Source of the DNA: Aromatoleum petrolei
Lineage (GTDB): Bacteria; Pseudomonadota; Gammaproteobacteria; Burkholderiales; Rhodocyclaceae
DNA: 64,000 bases
NCBI RefSeq assembly: GCF_017894385.1
Contig: NZ_CP059560.1
Location: 2,480,001-2,544,000, forward strand
Direction of reading: 5' to 3'
Shown here: positions 53,915 to 64,000 of the stretch, in pieces
Position numbering within the stretch: position 1 is the stretch's first letter
Layout of the letters: every line of letters starts with the position of its first letter
Position numbers and translations under genes: made by a program
The notes under the pieces: model-generated
Seen by the model: the letters and a program-made list of their open reading frames with translations, nothing else
Database searches by the model: none
What the model was told of the DNA's origin: nothing

Positions 53915-55018
53915 CTAGCGCAGCAGCGCGACGCCCTTCACCTGCGCGAACAGCTCCATGCCCGGCTCGATGCCCATCTGCACCGCCGAGCGCGTCGTGA
54001 TGCGCGCGAGCAGCGCGCGGCCGGCGACGTCCAGGCGCACCAGCGTGCGGCCGGGGCTCCCATCGTCGAGCGACACCACGCGCGCCGGCAGCACGTTGAG
54101 AATGCTCGAATCATGGCGCTCCGCGAGCGCGAGGCTGACGTCGCGCGCCAGCACGCGGGCGCGCACCTGCGCCCCGAGCGGGGCGTCCAGCCCGGTGATC
54201 CACAGCGGCAGGCCGCCGAATTCGAGGCGCGTCAGCGCAAAACGCTCGTCGCGCCCGGCCACCTGCGCATCGACCACCACGAAGGCCTCCTCGTCGTGTG
54301 CGAAAGGCAGGTCGAGACGGGGCATCACCTCCTCGATTGCGCCCGCCGCGAGCACCCGCCCATCGCGCAACAACACCACGTGATCGGCCAGCCGCGCGAC
54401 CTCCTCCGGCGCATGGCTCACGTACACGACCGGGATGTCCAGCTCGCCGTGCAGGCGCTCGAGGTAGGGCAGGATCTCGGCCTTGCGCTGCGCATCGAGG
54501 GCGGCCAGCGGCTCGTCCATCAGCAGCAGGCGCGGACTGGTCGCCAGCGCGCGCGCGATCGCGACGCGCTGGCGCTCGCCGCCCGACAGCCGCTCCGGCA
54601 TGCGCTCGAGCAGCGGCTCGATGCCGAGGAGCGCGATGGCGTGATCGAGCGACACGCGGCGCTCGGCCGCGGCGACCCGCTTCAGGCCGAATTCGAGGTT
54701 GCGCCGCACCGACAGATGCGGGAAAAGGCTCGCCTCCTGGAACACGTAGCCGAGCGGGCGGCGATGGGTCGGCACGAACACGCCGCGCGTGTCGTCCTGC
54801 CATACCTCGCCGCGCACCGCGAGATAGCCGTCGGTGGAGCGTTCCAGGCCCGCCAGGCAGCGCAGCAGCGTCGTCTTGCCGGACCCTGAATGGCCGAACA
54901 GCGCGCTCACGCCGCGCCCGGGCAGCTGCAGCGCGGCATCCAGCACGAAACCGGACCACGCCAGGCGGAACCGTGCGTCGATGCCGGCGGCGGGAGCCAC
55001 CGCGGACGGAGCCGTCAT
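53915..55018 (-). CDS. modC: Molybdate ABC transporter ATPase ModC
   Basis: 367 aa. Walker [13 protein letters not shown], signature [14 protein letters not shown], Walker [13 protein letters not shown]-loop VSHAPEEV. The C-terminal TOBE/Mop domain (about 290-365) binds molybdate in regulation. The start overlaps the modB stop by four bases (ATGA). Confidence 0.95.
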   Translation of the reverse strand: MTAPSAVAPAAGIDARFRLAWSGFVLDAALQLPGRGVSALFGHSGSGKTTLLRCLAGLERSTDGYLAVRGEVWQDDTRGVFVPTHRRPLGYVFQEASLFPHLSVRRNLEFGLKRVAAAERRVSLDHAIALLGIEPLLERMPERLSGGERQRVAIARALATSPRLLLMDEPLAALDAQRKAEILPYLERLHGELDIPVVYVSHAPEEVARLADHVVLLRDGRVLAAGAIEEVMPRLDLPFAHDEEAFVVVDAQVAGRDERFALTRLEFGGLPLWITGLDAPLGAQVRARVLARDVSLALAERHDSSILNVLPARVVSLDDGSPGRTLVRLDVAGRALLARITTRSAVQMGIEPGMELFAQVKGVALLR

Positions 55019-55689
55019 CGCACGCCCCCACTCTTGCGGCTATGCAGCAGGAACAGCACGAGGAAGCTGAACGCCAACATGCCCGCCGACAGCCAGTGCG
55101 CCTGTGCGTATTCGAGCGCCTCGACGTGGTCGTAGATCTGCACCGACACGACGCGCGTCTTCTCCGGGATATTGCCGCCAATCATCAGCACCACGCCGAA
55201 CTCGCCGACGGTGTGCGCGAAGCCCAGCACCGCCGCGGTGACGAAACCGGGCCGCGCGAGCGGCAGCACGACGCTGAAGAAGGTGTCGAGCGCGCCCGCA
55301 CGCAAGGTCGCGGCGACCTCCAGCGGCCGCTCGCCGATCGCCTCGAAGGCCTGCTGCAGCGGCTGCACGACGAAGGGCAGCGAATAGAACACGGAGCCCA
55401 CGACGAGGCCCGCGAAACTGAAGGGCAGCAGGCCGATTCCCAGCGCCTGCGTGAGCTGCCCGATGGGGCCATGCGGCCCCATCGTCACGAGCAGGTAGAA
55501 ACCGATCACGGTCGGCGGCAGCACCAGCGGCAACGCGACGACCGCGCCGATCACGCCTTTGAGGCGCGAGCGGGTGCGCGCGAGCCACCACGCGAGCGGC
55601 GTGCCGACCACGAGCAGGATCGCGGTAGTCACCGCCGCAAGCTCCAGCGTCAGGCGGATCGCAGCGAAGTCGGCCGCGCTCGGCATCAT
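55015..55689 (-). CDS. modB: Molybdate ABC transporter permease ModB
   Basis: 224 aa from ATG at 55689 ([18 protein letters not shown]; a second ATG follows at once). Five to six helices; [16 protein letters not shown] and the EAA loop [23 protein letters not shown] that docks with ModC. It begins 10 bases after the modA stop. E. coli ModB is 229 aa. Confidence 0.94.
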   Translation of the reverse strand: MMPSAADFAAIRLTLELAAVTTAILLVVGTPLAWWLARTRSRLKGVIGAVVALPLVLPPTVIGFYLLVTMGPHGPIGQLTQALGIGLLPFSFAGLVVGSVFYSLPFVVQPLQQAFEAIGERPLEVAATLRAGALDTFFSVVLPLARPGFVTAAVLGFAHTVGEFGVVLMIGGNIPEKTRVVSVQIYDHVEALEYAQAHWLSAGMLAFSFLVLFLLHSRKSGGVR

Positions 55690-55699
55690 TCCCGGCGTC

Positions 55700-57332
<1,633 letters not shown>

Positions 57333-57342
57333 CGTGACACCT

Positions 57343-57372
57343 CCGTTTATATGTTATTCGCTATATAGCGAA
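57343..57372. promoter_or_regulatory. ModE-type operator upstream of modE
   Basis: Left half CCGTTTATATG (57343-57353) and right half CTATATAGCGAA (57361-57372) form an inverted repeat close to the ModE consensus CGNTATATA...TATATANCG. It starts 10 bases upstream of the modE ATG (57332) and about 170 bases before the molbindin start, so it can control the mod operon and perhaps both directions. Confidence 0.65.
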
Positions 57373-57441
57373 TCTCGTGCGAAATACGCTTGGCGTCATG
57401 ATTGCGGCTGCATCTTCTGGCGCCGTATAGTGTTTGCGCCG

Positions 57442-57465
57442 ATGATCGGGCTTGCCGGCGATCAT
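57442..57465. repeat. Inverted repeat upstream of the molbindin gene
   Basis: ATGATCG (57442-57448) and CGATCAT (57459-57465) are separated by 10 bases and followed by TTTATATG. It may be a second operator or a transcript hairpin about 75 bases before the molbindin start. No assignment possible. Confidence 0.4.
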
Positions 57466-57540
57466 TTTATATGTAGCCAATGATACAACGAGTGACACAT
57501 CCGACAATCCTCACGAACGAAGACGACAAGGAATCCCGCC

Positions 57541-57969
57541 ATGAGAGTCAGCGCACGCAATGTTTTTCGCGGGACGGTCAGCGCCCTGCGTCCCGGCAGC
57601 GTGAATGCCGAGGTCGAGCTCGCCCTTGGCGGCAGCGACCGGCTCGTCGCGATCATCACGATGGAGAGCGTGAAATCCCTGGGTATCGCCACCGGCAGCG
57701 AGGTCGTGGCGCTGGTGAAGGCGCCGTGGGTCATGGTGATGACCGACGCAGGCGACGTGCGCCTGTCGGCGCGCAACTGCCTCGCCGGCACGGTGAAGTC
57801 GGTCGCGCCGGGTGCGGTGAATGCGGAAGTCGTGATCACGCTCGCGAGCGGCACCGAGGTCGCGGCGATCGTGACGAAGGAAGCGGTGGGGGATCTGGGC
57901 CTGAAGCCGGGCGTGGCCGCCACGGCCGTGATCAAGGCCTCGCACGTGGTGCTGGGCGTACCGGCCTGA
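57541..57969 (+). CDS. mop: Two-domain molbindin (Mop repeat) molybdate-storage protein
   Basis: 142 aa made of two Mop domains, residues about 1-68 (MRVSARNVFRGTVSAL) and 70-140 (VRLSARNCLAGTVKSV), each with the GIATGSEVVALVKAP-type ending. Such molbindins bind molybdate in the cytoplasm as storage or buffer. It faces modE across the operator region, so it is probably under molybdate control. AAGGAA serves as its ribosome site. Confidence 0.93.
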   Translation: MRVSARNVFRGTVSALRPGSVNAEVELALGGSDRLVAIITMESVKSLGIATGSEVVALVKAPWVMVMTDAGDVRLSARNCLAGTVKSVAPGAVNAEVVITLASGTEVAAIVTKEAVGDLGLKPGVAATAVIKASHVVLGVPA

Positions 57970-58048
57970 TCGGCAGTCTGCCCGGTTCGGCCGTCGTCGG
58001 CCGCCCGGGGCAGTGCAGCGAAACGGACGCGTCAGTTTCGCGGGAGCC

Positions 58049-58417
58049 TTACTTCTTGGTGATGGATGCGTCCTCGACCAGCAGCGGGTACATGTAGCCG
58101 GAACCGAAGTCGCGGTCGAGCTTGACGTTGCCGGTGACGACGACTTCGTCGCCGACGGCGGCCGTGTCCTTGCTCGTGACGATGAGGTTGTTGGTGGCCT
58201 GATCACCCGAACCGTCGCGCACATGGACGAAGTTGCGCCCCATGATGCCGTTGTTGACCTTGACGACCTTGCCATTGACCTTGATCGCCTTGCCCGACAG
58301 CTCGGCCTTTTCCTGATACACGGCGGCGACGGTCCTGACGGCGGCATCCTGGGCAAAGGCTGCGGGGGCGACGGAGCCGAGCATTGCGGCGACGACGAGG
58401 GCGAGAACTTTCTTCAC
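58049..58417 (-). CDS. Exported OB-fold (NrfJ-like) protein
   Basis: 122 aa from a GTG at 58417 with GGAG seven bases upstream; the ATG at 58453 would give a polar lead before the signal. Signal peptide (VKKVLALVVAAMLGSVA, cleavage near AFAQDA), then a small OB-fold: KAIKVNGKVVKVNNGIMGRNFVHVRDG and DEVVVTGNVKLDRDFG. This pattern is found in NrfJ-related periplasmic proteins of uncertain role. Single gene. Confidence 0.82.
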   Translation of the reverse strand: MKKVLALVVAAMLGSVAPAAFAQDAAVRTVAAVYQEKAELSGKAIKVNGKVVKVNNGIMGRNFVHVRDGSGDQATNNLIVTSKDTAAVGDEVVVTGNVKLDRDFGSGYMYPLLVEDASITKK

Positions 58418-58635
58418 GAACAGACTCCTGCTGATGGGTCCGCAAGCGGACATGAGTGGCGATGGTGCAACTGCTCATTGTATATCGCAGTCGCAGCCGA
58501 CGAATGGCGTTTGCATTTGCTCGGGCGTCGAAAGGACCGCGCCCCCGGTGCGGACCGTCGCGGCCACACCGGGGGCGAATTGTGATCAGGAATCGTGCAG
58601 GTGCCGGCACACGACAAGCGCGTGCCGCACGCGAC

Positions 58636-60243
58636 TCAGGCGAGGCGGAAGCGCGCCGCCGTGGTCTGCAGCCGGGCCGCAACGCCTTCGAGCTGGTGCG
58701 CGGCGGTTGCGGTTTCCTTCACCGCAGCGCTGTTTTCCTCGCTCATCTGGGCGGTCTGCTCGACGCGGCGTGCGATCTCGTTGCTCGCGGTGGACTGCTC
58801 GTGCAGCGCGCTGGTGATGTCCTCGACGGCCGAGACGACCTGGCGCGCCTGGTCGGTGAGCGCGCTGATCGCATGCCCGGCCTCGCGCGACAGGGCGTCG
58901 ACGTCGCCCATGTGGGAGACGACCTTTTCCATGCTGGCGACGGCGTCGCGGGTGACGTTCTGCACCTGCGAGATCATCTCGGTGATCTCCTGCGTCGACT
59001 TGCCGGTGCGCTCGGCGAGCTTGCGCACCTCGTCGGCGACCACCGCAAAGCCGCGGCCCTGCTCGCCCGCGCGGGCCGCTTCGATCGCCGCATTGAGCGC
59101 CAGCAGGTTGGTCTGGTCGGCGATGTCGCGGATCACCGCGACGATGGACGAGATCTGGTCGGAGAAGCTGCCGAGCATGCGAATCTGCTCGGCCGTGTGG
59201 GTCACGGCGGACGCAGTGACGCGGCCGCTTTCCACCATGCGCGTGACGATCTCGTGCCCCTCGGCGGACTTGCGGCCCGACTCGGTGGCAGCGCTGCGCA
59301 CGTCCCTGGCGTGGTCGGAGACCTGCGAGATGCTCACCGACATTTCCTCGACCGATGCCGCCATCGACGACGACGCCTGCGACTGCTGCTCGGTCGAACC
59401 GGACAGCTGCGTGGTCGTCGCCGCGAGCTCCTCGCTCATCGACGCGAGTCCCTCGGCGTGCTCCTGCAGGCTCGAGGCGATCTCGCGCAGGTTGCCCTGC
59501 ATCATCTGACAGGCCGCGAGCACCGTGGCCAGCTCGTCGCGGCCGTCGACTTCGAAGGCGTGCGTCAGGTCACCCTTGGCGATGCGCTCGGCGGCTTCCT
59601 GCACGATCTGCAGCGGCTTGAGGATGGAGCGCAGCACGAAGGCCGCATACACGGCCAGCGCGATCGCCGCCGCCGCCGCGATGATCGCGATCTCGATCAG
59701 CGTCCGGCTGCGCTCTTCGTCGAATTGCTTGTCGGCGTCGACTGCCTCGCGCCCCATCGACTCCGCGACCTTGGCCAGCTGCTCGCGAATGCGGCTCACC
59801 GTGGCATCGGCCTCGTCGTCGATCGCACGGATCGCCGGATCGGCCTCATTGTCGGCGTTCAGCACGGGCAGCAGGCGCTTCTCGAACAGCGCGACGATTG
59901 CCTCGACGTCCTTGCGCGCCGCGGCCACCGCGGCCTTCTCCTCGGGCGTGTCGGCATCCTCGGCAAGCCGCTGCAGGTCGCTGCCTGCCTCGGCGTACAG
60001 CGCTGCGAAATCCATTTTGGCTGCGTCGAGGTCGCGGTTGATGATCGTGTCGGCGAAGATCTGATAGAACTGGGCGCCCAGCCATGAGGCCTCTGCCGCG
60101 CGCGCCTGGGTCTGCGTGCGGGCGAACCCGTCATCCTGGAAACTTGCCAGATGATTCATGCGGTAGAGCGCGATCCCCATCACCGTGGCAAGCATGATGA
60201 GGGCGATGGCGACCATGACCAGCAGACGGTGTTTGACACTCAT
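58636..60243 (-). CDS. Methyl-accepting chemotaxis protein
   Basis: 535 aa from ATG at 60243 ([17 protein letters not shown]); the longer frame to 60363 has no ribosome site. TM1 about 7-28, a periplasmic four-helix bundle to about 185, TM2 about 190-212, HAMP to about 265, and the signalling domain with [20 protein letters not shown]. The second chemoreceptor in this window; its sensor domain is unlike the one at 11791. Ligand unknown. Confidence 0.92.
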   Translation of the reverse strand: MSVKHRLLVMVAIALIMLATVMGIALYRMNHLASFQDDGFARTQTQARAAEASWLGAQFYQIFADTIINRDLDAAKMDFAALYAEAGSDLQRLAEDADTPEEKAAVAAARKDVEAIVALFEKRLLPVLNADNEADPAIRAIDDEADATVSRIREQLAKVAESMGREAVDADKQFDEERSRTLIEIAIIAAAAAIALAVYAAFVLRSILKPLQIVQEAAERIAKGDLTHAFEVDGRDELATVLAACQMMQGNLREIASSLQEHAEGLASMSEELAATTTQLSGSTEQQSQASSSMAASVEEMSVSISQVSDHARDVRSAATESGRKSAEGHEIVTRMVESGRVTASAVTHTAEQIRMLGSFSDQISSIVAVIRDIADQTNLLALNAAIEAARAGEQGRGFAVVADEVRKLAERTGKSTQEITEMISQVQNVTRDAVASMEKVVSHMGDVDALSREAGHAISALTDQARQVVSAVEDITSALHEQSTASNEIARRVEQTAQMSEENSAAVKETATAAHQLEGVAARLQTTAARFRLA

Positions 60244-60512
60244 TATTGGACTCCCCGGTTTTGCGGCAATTCCGGGACGGACAACGGCCGGCCCGGGTTC
60301 AGGTCTTAACGTCACAACCACGGCAACATTAAGGTTAATTTCCTGCAAATTCATGCACTTCAACGCACCAAAATGGGGCGTTCATTCGGACCGTCGGCTG
60401 CGACGCAATCCGCGCGATGGCATTCGCATAAAACCCACCCGCCATTCGACACGTCTCGCCGTCGCACGGCAATGCAATAATTCCCACTCCCCGACTTCCC
60501 GAGGTCGCGCCG

Positions 60513-62159
60513 ATGGCACGCATCCACCCCGAAGGCTGGCAACGCATTCCCGCGAGCGGCACGCTGGCGCGCGAACTGGAGACGCTCGCGACGCTCGCGG
60601 CAGGGCTGCCCGACGACCACGCGGTGTATCACGGCATCCACTGGACGCGGGTGAATCGCGATCACGCGCTGTTCGGCGAGATCGACTTTGTCGTCGTCGG
60701 CCCGAGTGGCCGGGTGTTGCTGATCGAGCAAAAGTCGGGCTTTCTCGACGAAACCCAGGACGGCCTGGTCAAGACCTACGCGAAGGCGAAGAAGAACGTC
60801 GGCGTGCAGATGGCGCGCAGTGCCGATCACCTGCGCGAACGCCTGGGCGCGTTCCTGAAAGGCCACAAGGCGCGTATCGATAGCCTGCTCTACTGCCCCG
60901 ACTACACGGTGCGCCAGCCCGGCAGCGCCGGCGTGGATCCGGCGCGCATTGTCGACGCGAGCCGCCGCGAGCACCTCGTGGCGATCGTGCAGAGCCTGCT
61001 GCGCGACGAACTACGCGACCGCGTGGTGCTGGACAACATCCATCGCTTCCTCACCGACGAACTCGAGTTGGTGCCCGAGGTGAGCGCGATCGTCGGACAG
61101 GCCGAGGCGCTTTACACCCGGCTGGCCGGCGGACTGGCCGAATGGGCGCGTCGCATCGAGATGGAGCCCTTCCGCCTGCGCGTCACGGGCACCGCGGGCA
61201 GCGGCAAGACGCAACTGGCGATGGCGGTGTTCCGCGACGCGCTCGCTGCCGGGCGGCGGCCGCTCTACGTATGCTACAACCGCCCGCTCGCCGACCATAT
61301 CGCACTGATCGCACCGCCCGGGGGAGCGATTGCGACCTACCATCAGCTGTGCGACCGCGTGCTGCGCGCCCGCGGCGAGGTGCCCGACTTCCGCCTGGCG
61401 GACGCGTTCTCGCGCATCGAGCAGCGTTTCGCTGCAATCGACGCGGGCGAGGCGTGGCGCTTCGACGAATTGATCGTCGACGAGGGACAGGACTTCCGCG
61501 CGGAGTGGCGCGACGCCCTGCTGCGCCTGCTGCGGCCCGGCGGACGGGCATGGTGGCTGGAGGACCCGCTGCAGAACCTGTACGACCGCCCGCCCGTCGA
61601 GCTGCCGGGCTGGGTGCGCATCACCAGCGAACGCAACTACCGCAGCCCCACCGACATCCTGTCGGCACTGAACCGCATGCTGCCGCTGCCGCACGCGCTG
61701 GAGGCGGGCAGCCCGCTCACCGGCTCGGACGTCGAGTTCCTGACCTGGAGCGACCCGGCGGGGCTCATCGACGCGACCAAGCGCGCGATGACGCGTGCCA
61801 TCGGACAGGGATTTCGCCGCGACATGATCGCGACGATCACTTTCCGCGGACGCGAGCATTCGATGTTCACGCCCTACGATCGCCTCGGCGCGCACCGCCT
61901 GAAGGCCTTCACCGGACACTACGACCTGCTCGGCAACCCGGTGTATTCGGACGGCGACTTCCTCATCGACTCGGTGTACCGCTTCAAGGGCCAGGCCGCT
62001 CCGTGCGTGATCTTCACCGAGATCGACTTCGAGGAGTTCGATCCGCTCGCGGTGCGCAAGCTCTTCGTCGGCGCCACGCGTGCGAGCATGAAGCTGATTC
62101 TCGTCGTGTCCGAACGGGCCGCAGGGCTGCTCGCGCAGCACCTCGAACAGGACGGATGA
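60513..62159 (+). CDS. NERD-domain nuclease/UvrD-like helicase
   Basis: 548 aa. The N-terminal part (about 20-125) is a NERD-type nuclease fold: E56/D58 (GEIDFVVV) and the E72-x-K74 pair (LIEQKSG) form a likely active site. A superfamily 1 helicase follows: Walker A TGTAGSGKTQL (K232), Walker B LIVDEGQDF, motif III-IV WWLEDPLQNLY, motif V/VI SVYRFKGQAAPCVI and VGATRA. It is shorter than UvrD. Role probably DNA repair or defence; no neighbouring partner gene. Confidence 0.88.
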   Translation: MARIHPEGWQRIPASGTLARELETLATLAAGLPDDHAVYHGIHWTRVNRDHALFGEIDFVVVGPSGRVLLIEQKSGFLDETQDGLVKTYAKAKKNVGVQMARSADHLRERLGAFLKGHKARIDSLLYCPDYTVRQPGSAGVDPARIVDASRREHLVAIVQSLLRDELRDRVVLDNIHRFLTDELELVPEVSAIVGQAEALYTRLAGGLAEWARRIEMEPFRLRVTGTAGSGKTQLAMAVFRDALAAGRRPLYVCYNRPLADHIALIAPPGGAIATYHQLCDRVLRARGEVPDFRLADAFSRIEQRFAAIDAGEAWRFDELIVDEGQDFRAEWRDALLRLLRPGGRAWWLEDPLQNLYDRPPVELPGWVRITSERNYRSPTDILSALNRMLPLPHALEAGSPLTGSDVEFLTWSDPAGLIDATKRAMTRAIGQGFRRDMIATITFRGREHSMFTPYDRLGAHRLKAFTGHYDLLGNPVYSDGDFLIDSVYRFKGQAAPCVIFTEIDFEEFDPLAVRKLFVGATRASMKLILVVSERAAGLLAQHLEQDG

Positions 62160-62212
62160 TCCACCTCCCGAAGGTTAAGAAACATTAATCCGGCGCAGCG
62201 GTCGTTTTCGAA

Positions 62213-62227
62213 TACGAATCGTTATCA
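62213..62227. promoter_or_regulatory. Fur-box-like site before the iron-uptake genes
   Basis: On the minus strand TGATAAC-G-ATTCGTA matches the 7-1-7 Fur consensus (TGATAAT-N-ATTATCA) at 10 of 14 positions. It lies 25 bases upstream of the cupredoxin start, inside an AT-rich island. The genes behind it encode iron uptake. Confidence 0.5.
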
Positions 62228-62251
62228 TTCGTGAAAACTCCGGAGCCCGAC

Positions 62252-62575
62252 ATGAGACGACTGCCCCTCCTCGCCCTGCTGTGCCTGCCCTTCGCTGCCG
62301 CCGCAGCCGATCCCGCGGAGATCCCGCTGACGATCAGGAACCACCGCTTCGAACCGGCCGAGGTCCGCATACCCGCAGGGCAGAAGGTCAGGCTGGTGGT
62401 GCATAACCAGGACGGCACGCCGGAGGAGTTCGAGAGCCACGAACTCAACCGCGAGAAGGTCATCCCGGGCGGCGCGAAGGCGTCGATCTTCATCGGCCCG
62501 TTGCAGGCAGGCAAGTACCCCTTCTTCGGCGAATTCAACGAAGCCACCGCGCGCGGCGTCGTGATCGCGGAGTAA
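62252..62575 (+). CDS. Periplasmic cupredoxin-like protein (iron-uptake associated)
   Basis: 107 aa from ATG at 62252 with CCGGAG upstream; a GTG at 62231 is possible but less well placed. Signal peptide (LLALLCLPFAAAAADP), then a single cupredoxin domain: LTIRNHRFEPAEVRIPAGQKV, HNQDGTPEEFESHEL and GKYPFFGEF, as in the FtrB/EfeO N-terminal type. It may help oxidise or hand over iron/copper to the FTR1 permease that begins five bases later. Confidence 0.88.
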   Translation: MRRLPLLALLCLPFAAAAADPAEIPLTIRNHRFEPAEVRIPAGQKVRLVVHNQDGTPEEFESHELNREKVIPGGAKASIFIGPLQAGKYPFFGEFNEATARGVVIAE

Positions 62576-62580
62576 GCGCC

Positions 62581-63402
62581 ATGCTCGGTGCCGCCATCAT
62601 CGTCTTCCGCGAGTCGCTCGAAGCGGCGCTGCTGATCGGCATCATCGCCGCAGCCGCACGCACCCTGCCCGGACGCAATCGCTGGCTGTCGGCTGGCGTC
62701 GCCGCCGGCGTGATGGGTGCGCTCATCGTGGCCGCGCTGGCCGGCCGGATCGCCGACATGGCCGACGGCATGGGGCAGGAGATGCTCAACGCCTGCATCC
62801 TCGGCCTCGCCGTGTCGATGCTGGCGTGGCACAACATCTGGATGGCGCGGCATGCGCGCGAGATGGTTGCAGGCGCGCGCGCGATCGTGCGCGACGTCGC
62901 GGACGGCCGGCGCGAGTTGTCGGCGATCATGGTGCTGGTGGCGATGGCCGTGCTGCGCGAGGGGTCGGAAACCGCGCTGTTCCTGTACAGCCTCGCCTCG
63001 GAGGGGGAATCGGCCGGGCAGGTGCTCGCGGGCGGCGCGCTCGGCCTCGCGGCCGGTGCTGGGGTGGGTTTCGCGATGTACGCCGGCCTGCTGCGCGTGC
63101 CGGTGCGCCGGTTCTTCGGTGTCACTGCCGCGCTGGTGCTGCTGCTCGCGGCGGGCATGGCGGGGCAGATGGCGCGCTTCCTGATCCAGGGCGACATCCT
63201 GCCGCCGCTCGCCAACCCGCTGTGGGACACCTCGGCCTGGCTGTCGGCGAACTCGCCCGCCGGCACGCTGCTGCATGTGCTCGCAGGCTACGACCCGCGG
63301 CCGAGCGCGATGCAGGCGCTGTTCTACCTCGGCACCGTCGCCGCGATCGCGCTGGGCATGTTTCTCGCCCGCGCACCGGCGCGCTCGGCCACGCCGGCCT
63401 GA
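62581..63402 (+). CDS. FTR1-family iron permease
   Basis: 273 aa, seven hydrophobic helices. Both iron-permeation motifs are complete: R10-E-S-L-E14 (FRESLEA) and R126-E-G-S-E130 (LREGSETA). The family (EfeU/FtrC/Ftr1p) imports iron across the inner membrane. Five bases after the cupredoxin stop, so they form one unit; no EfeB peroxidase is present within the window. Confidence 0.93.
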   Translation: MLGAAIIVFRESLEAALLIGIIAAAARTLPGRNRWLSAGVAAGVMGALIVAALAGRIADMADGMGQEMLNACILGLAVSMLAWHNIWMARHAREMVAGARAIVRDVADGRRELSAIMVLVAMAVLREGSETALFLYSLASEGESAGQVLAGGALGLAAGAGVGFAMYAGLLRVPVRRFFGVTAALVLLLAAGMAGQMARFLIQGDILPPLANPLWDTSAWLSANSPAGTLLHVLAGYDPRPSAMQALFYLGTVAAIALGMFLARAPARSATPA

Positions 63403-63494
63403 CCCCGTTTTCGCGACATGCCCCCGGCCCGCCGCCGGCCGGGTCCGGCACGCCTGCGCCCCCGTTTTCAACGCACGACACCGAAAGGACCTTC

Positions 63495-64000
63495 ATGAAG
63501 AAGCAACTCATCGCCCTCGCGCTCGCCGGTTTCGGCGCGGGGATCGCCCACGCCGGCCCGGCCGCATCCATTTACACGCCGACCGTGGAGTACGGCGAAA
63601 ACGAGATCGAATTCAAGGCCGGTTCGCATCGCGACCACAGCAAGGAAGACGAGACGGCGATGGTGATCGGCTACGGCACGGGCGTGACGCCGTGGTGGTT
63701 CACCGAACTGAGCGTCGAATACGAACGCGAGCGCGGCGAACGTTTCAAGTACGAGGCTTTCGAGTGGGAGAACAAGTTCCAGCTCACCGAGACCGGAAAA
63801 TATCCGGTCGACCTCGGCCTGCTGGTCGAGATCGAGCGTCCGCGCGAGCATGACGAGGGCTGGGAGCTGAAGCTGGGGCTGCTGACGCAGAAGGATTTCG
63901 GCAAGGTGCAGGCGAATTTCAACCTGCTCGCCGAGCGGCACTACGATGCCGAGGAGAAGAGCGACACCGAACTCGGCTATCAGTGGCAGCTGAAATACCG
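63495..64000 (+). CDS. Exported protein after FTR1, probable outer-membrane barrel (truncated by window end)
   Basis: 168 codons visible, then the window ends. AAAGGA precedes the ATG at 63495. Signal peptide (MKKQLIALALAGFGAGIAHA, cleavage near AHAGPA). The mature part shows alternating charged/aromatic strands such as FTELSVEYERERGERFKYEAF and GWELKLGLLTQKDFG, typical of outer-membrane barrels. No family recognised. It lies 92 bases after the iron permease on the same strand. Confidence 0.75.
   Translation, partial: MKKQLIALALAGFGAGIAHAGPAASIYTPTVEYGENEIEFKAGSHRDHSKEDETAMVIGYGTGVTPWWFTELSVEYERERGERFKYEAFEWENKFQLTETGKYPVDLGLLVEIERPREHDEGWELKLGLLTQKDFGKVQANFNLLAERHYDAEEKSDTELGYQWQLKY

Overview
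The window is about 68% GC, gene dense and contiguous, with very few pseudo-like stretches. Its gene content points to a betaproteobacterium of the Rhodocyclales (Azoarcus/Aromatoleum/Thauera type). The supporting signs are a TorF-type porin in front of glnK-amtB, the gshA-gshB-apbE order, the yicC-kinase-PP2C-rph-rdgB-hemW order, a PEP-CTERM exported protein, HD-GYP and chemotaxis signalling proteins, and a full molybdate regulon. This placement comes from gene content and style, not from a database search.

Layout. 1-4847 (minus): an unusual cluster of a dual-specificity-phosphatase/PLP-aminotransferase fusion, three peptidase-U32-family (UbiU/UbiV/RlhA-like) proteins with conserved cysteines, and a periplasmic-binding-protein-fold protein without a signal peptide that runs off the left edge. 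5022-8155 (minus): a Bcr/CflA-type efflux protein, comM and ubiK. 8296-11140 (plus): a nitrogen-control unit with an NtrC-type dyad and a sigma-54 promoter driving torF porin, glnK and amtB, closed by a terminator. 11284-20525: rhodanese, chemoreceptor, thrH-purU, a possible small RNA, ilvA, an HD-GYP protein, an ABC-F ATPase and a coiled-coil exported protein. 20613-26829 (minus): a DsbA-fold isomerase, the gshA-gshB-apbE-DMT transporter operon and an orphan DNA methyltransferase. 27088-30398: a sigma-54-type promoter with its PEP-CTERM protein, EcsC-like, DUF488 and a secreted subtilisin. 30608-36008: the conserved yicC / kinase-phosphatase-rph-rdgB-hemW block. 36012-40016 (minus): sppA, trmB, thiG and thiS, with a 128-bp imperfect palindrome between thiS and thiG. 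40140-46114: tRNA-Gly(CCC), sodC, cytochrome c, a two-gene E1 (alpha/beta) 2-oxoacid or acetoin dehydrogenase behind two FMN-split-barrel proteins, and a flavin reductase. 46257-53855: mutY, a LON-domain protein, ubiX, an incomplete branched-chain amino-acid-type ABC transporter (no ATPases here), a TRIC/YicG channel, mscL and a metallo-hydrolase. 53915-57969: modE-modA-modB-modC facing a two-domain molbindin across a ModE-type operator. 58049-64000: an OB-fold exported protein, a chemoreceptor, a NERD-nuclease/helicase, and a Fur-like box with a cupredoxin, an FTR1 iron permease and a truncated exported protein.

The genes describe a free-living, metabolically flexible organism that scavenges ammonium under NtrC control and takes up molybdate and iron by dedicated systems. 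The least explained part is the U32/aminotransferase cluster at the left end. Members of the U32 family with known roles (UbiU/UbiV, RlhA, TrhP) carry out oxygen-independent hydroxylations, so the cluster may be an anaerobic hydroxylation or cofactor pathway. That function is inference.
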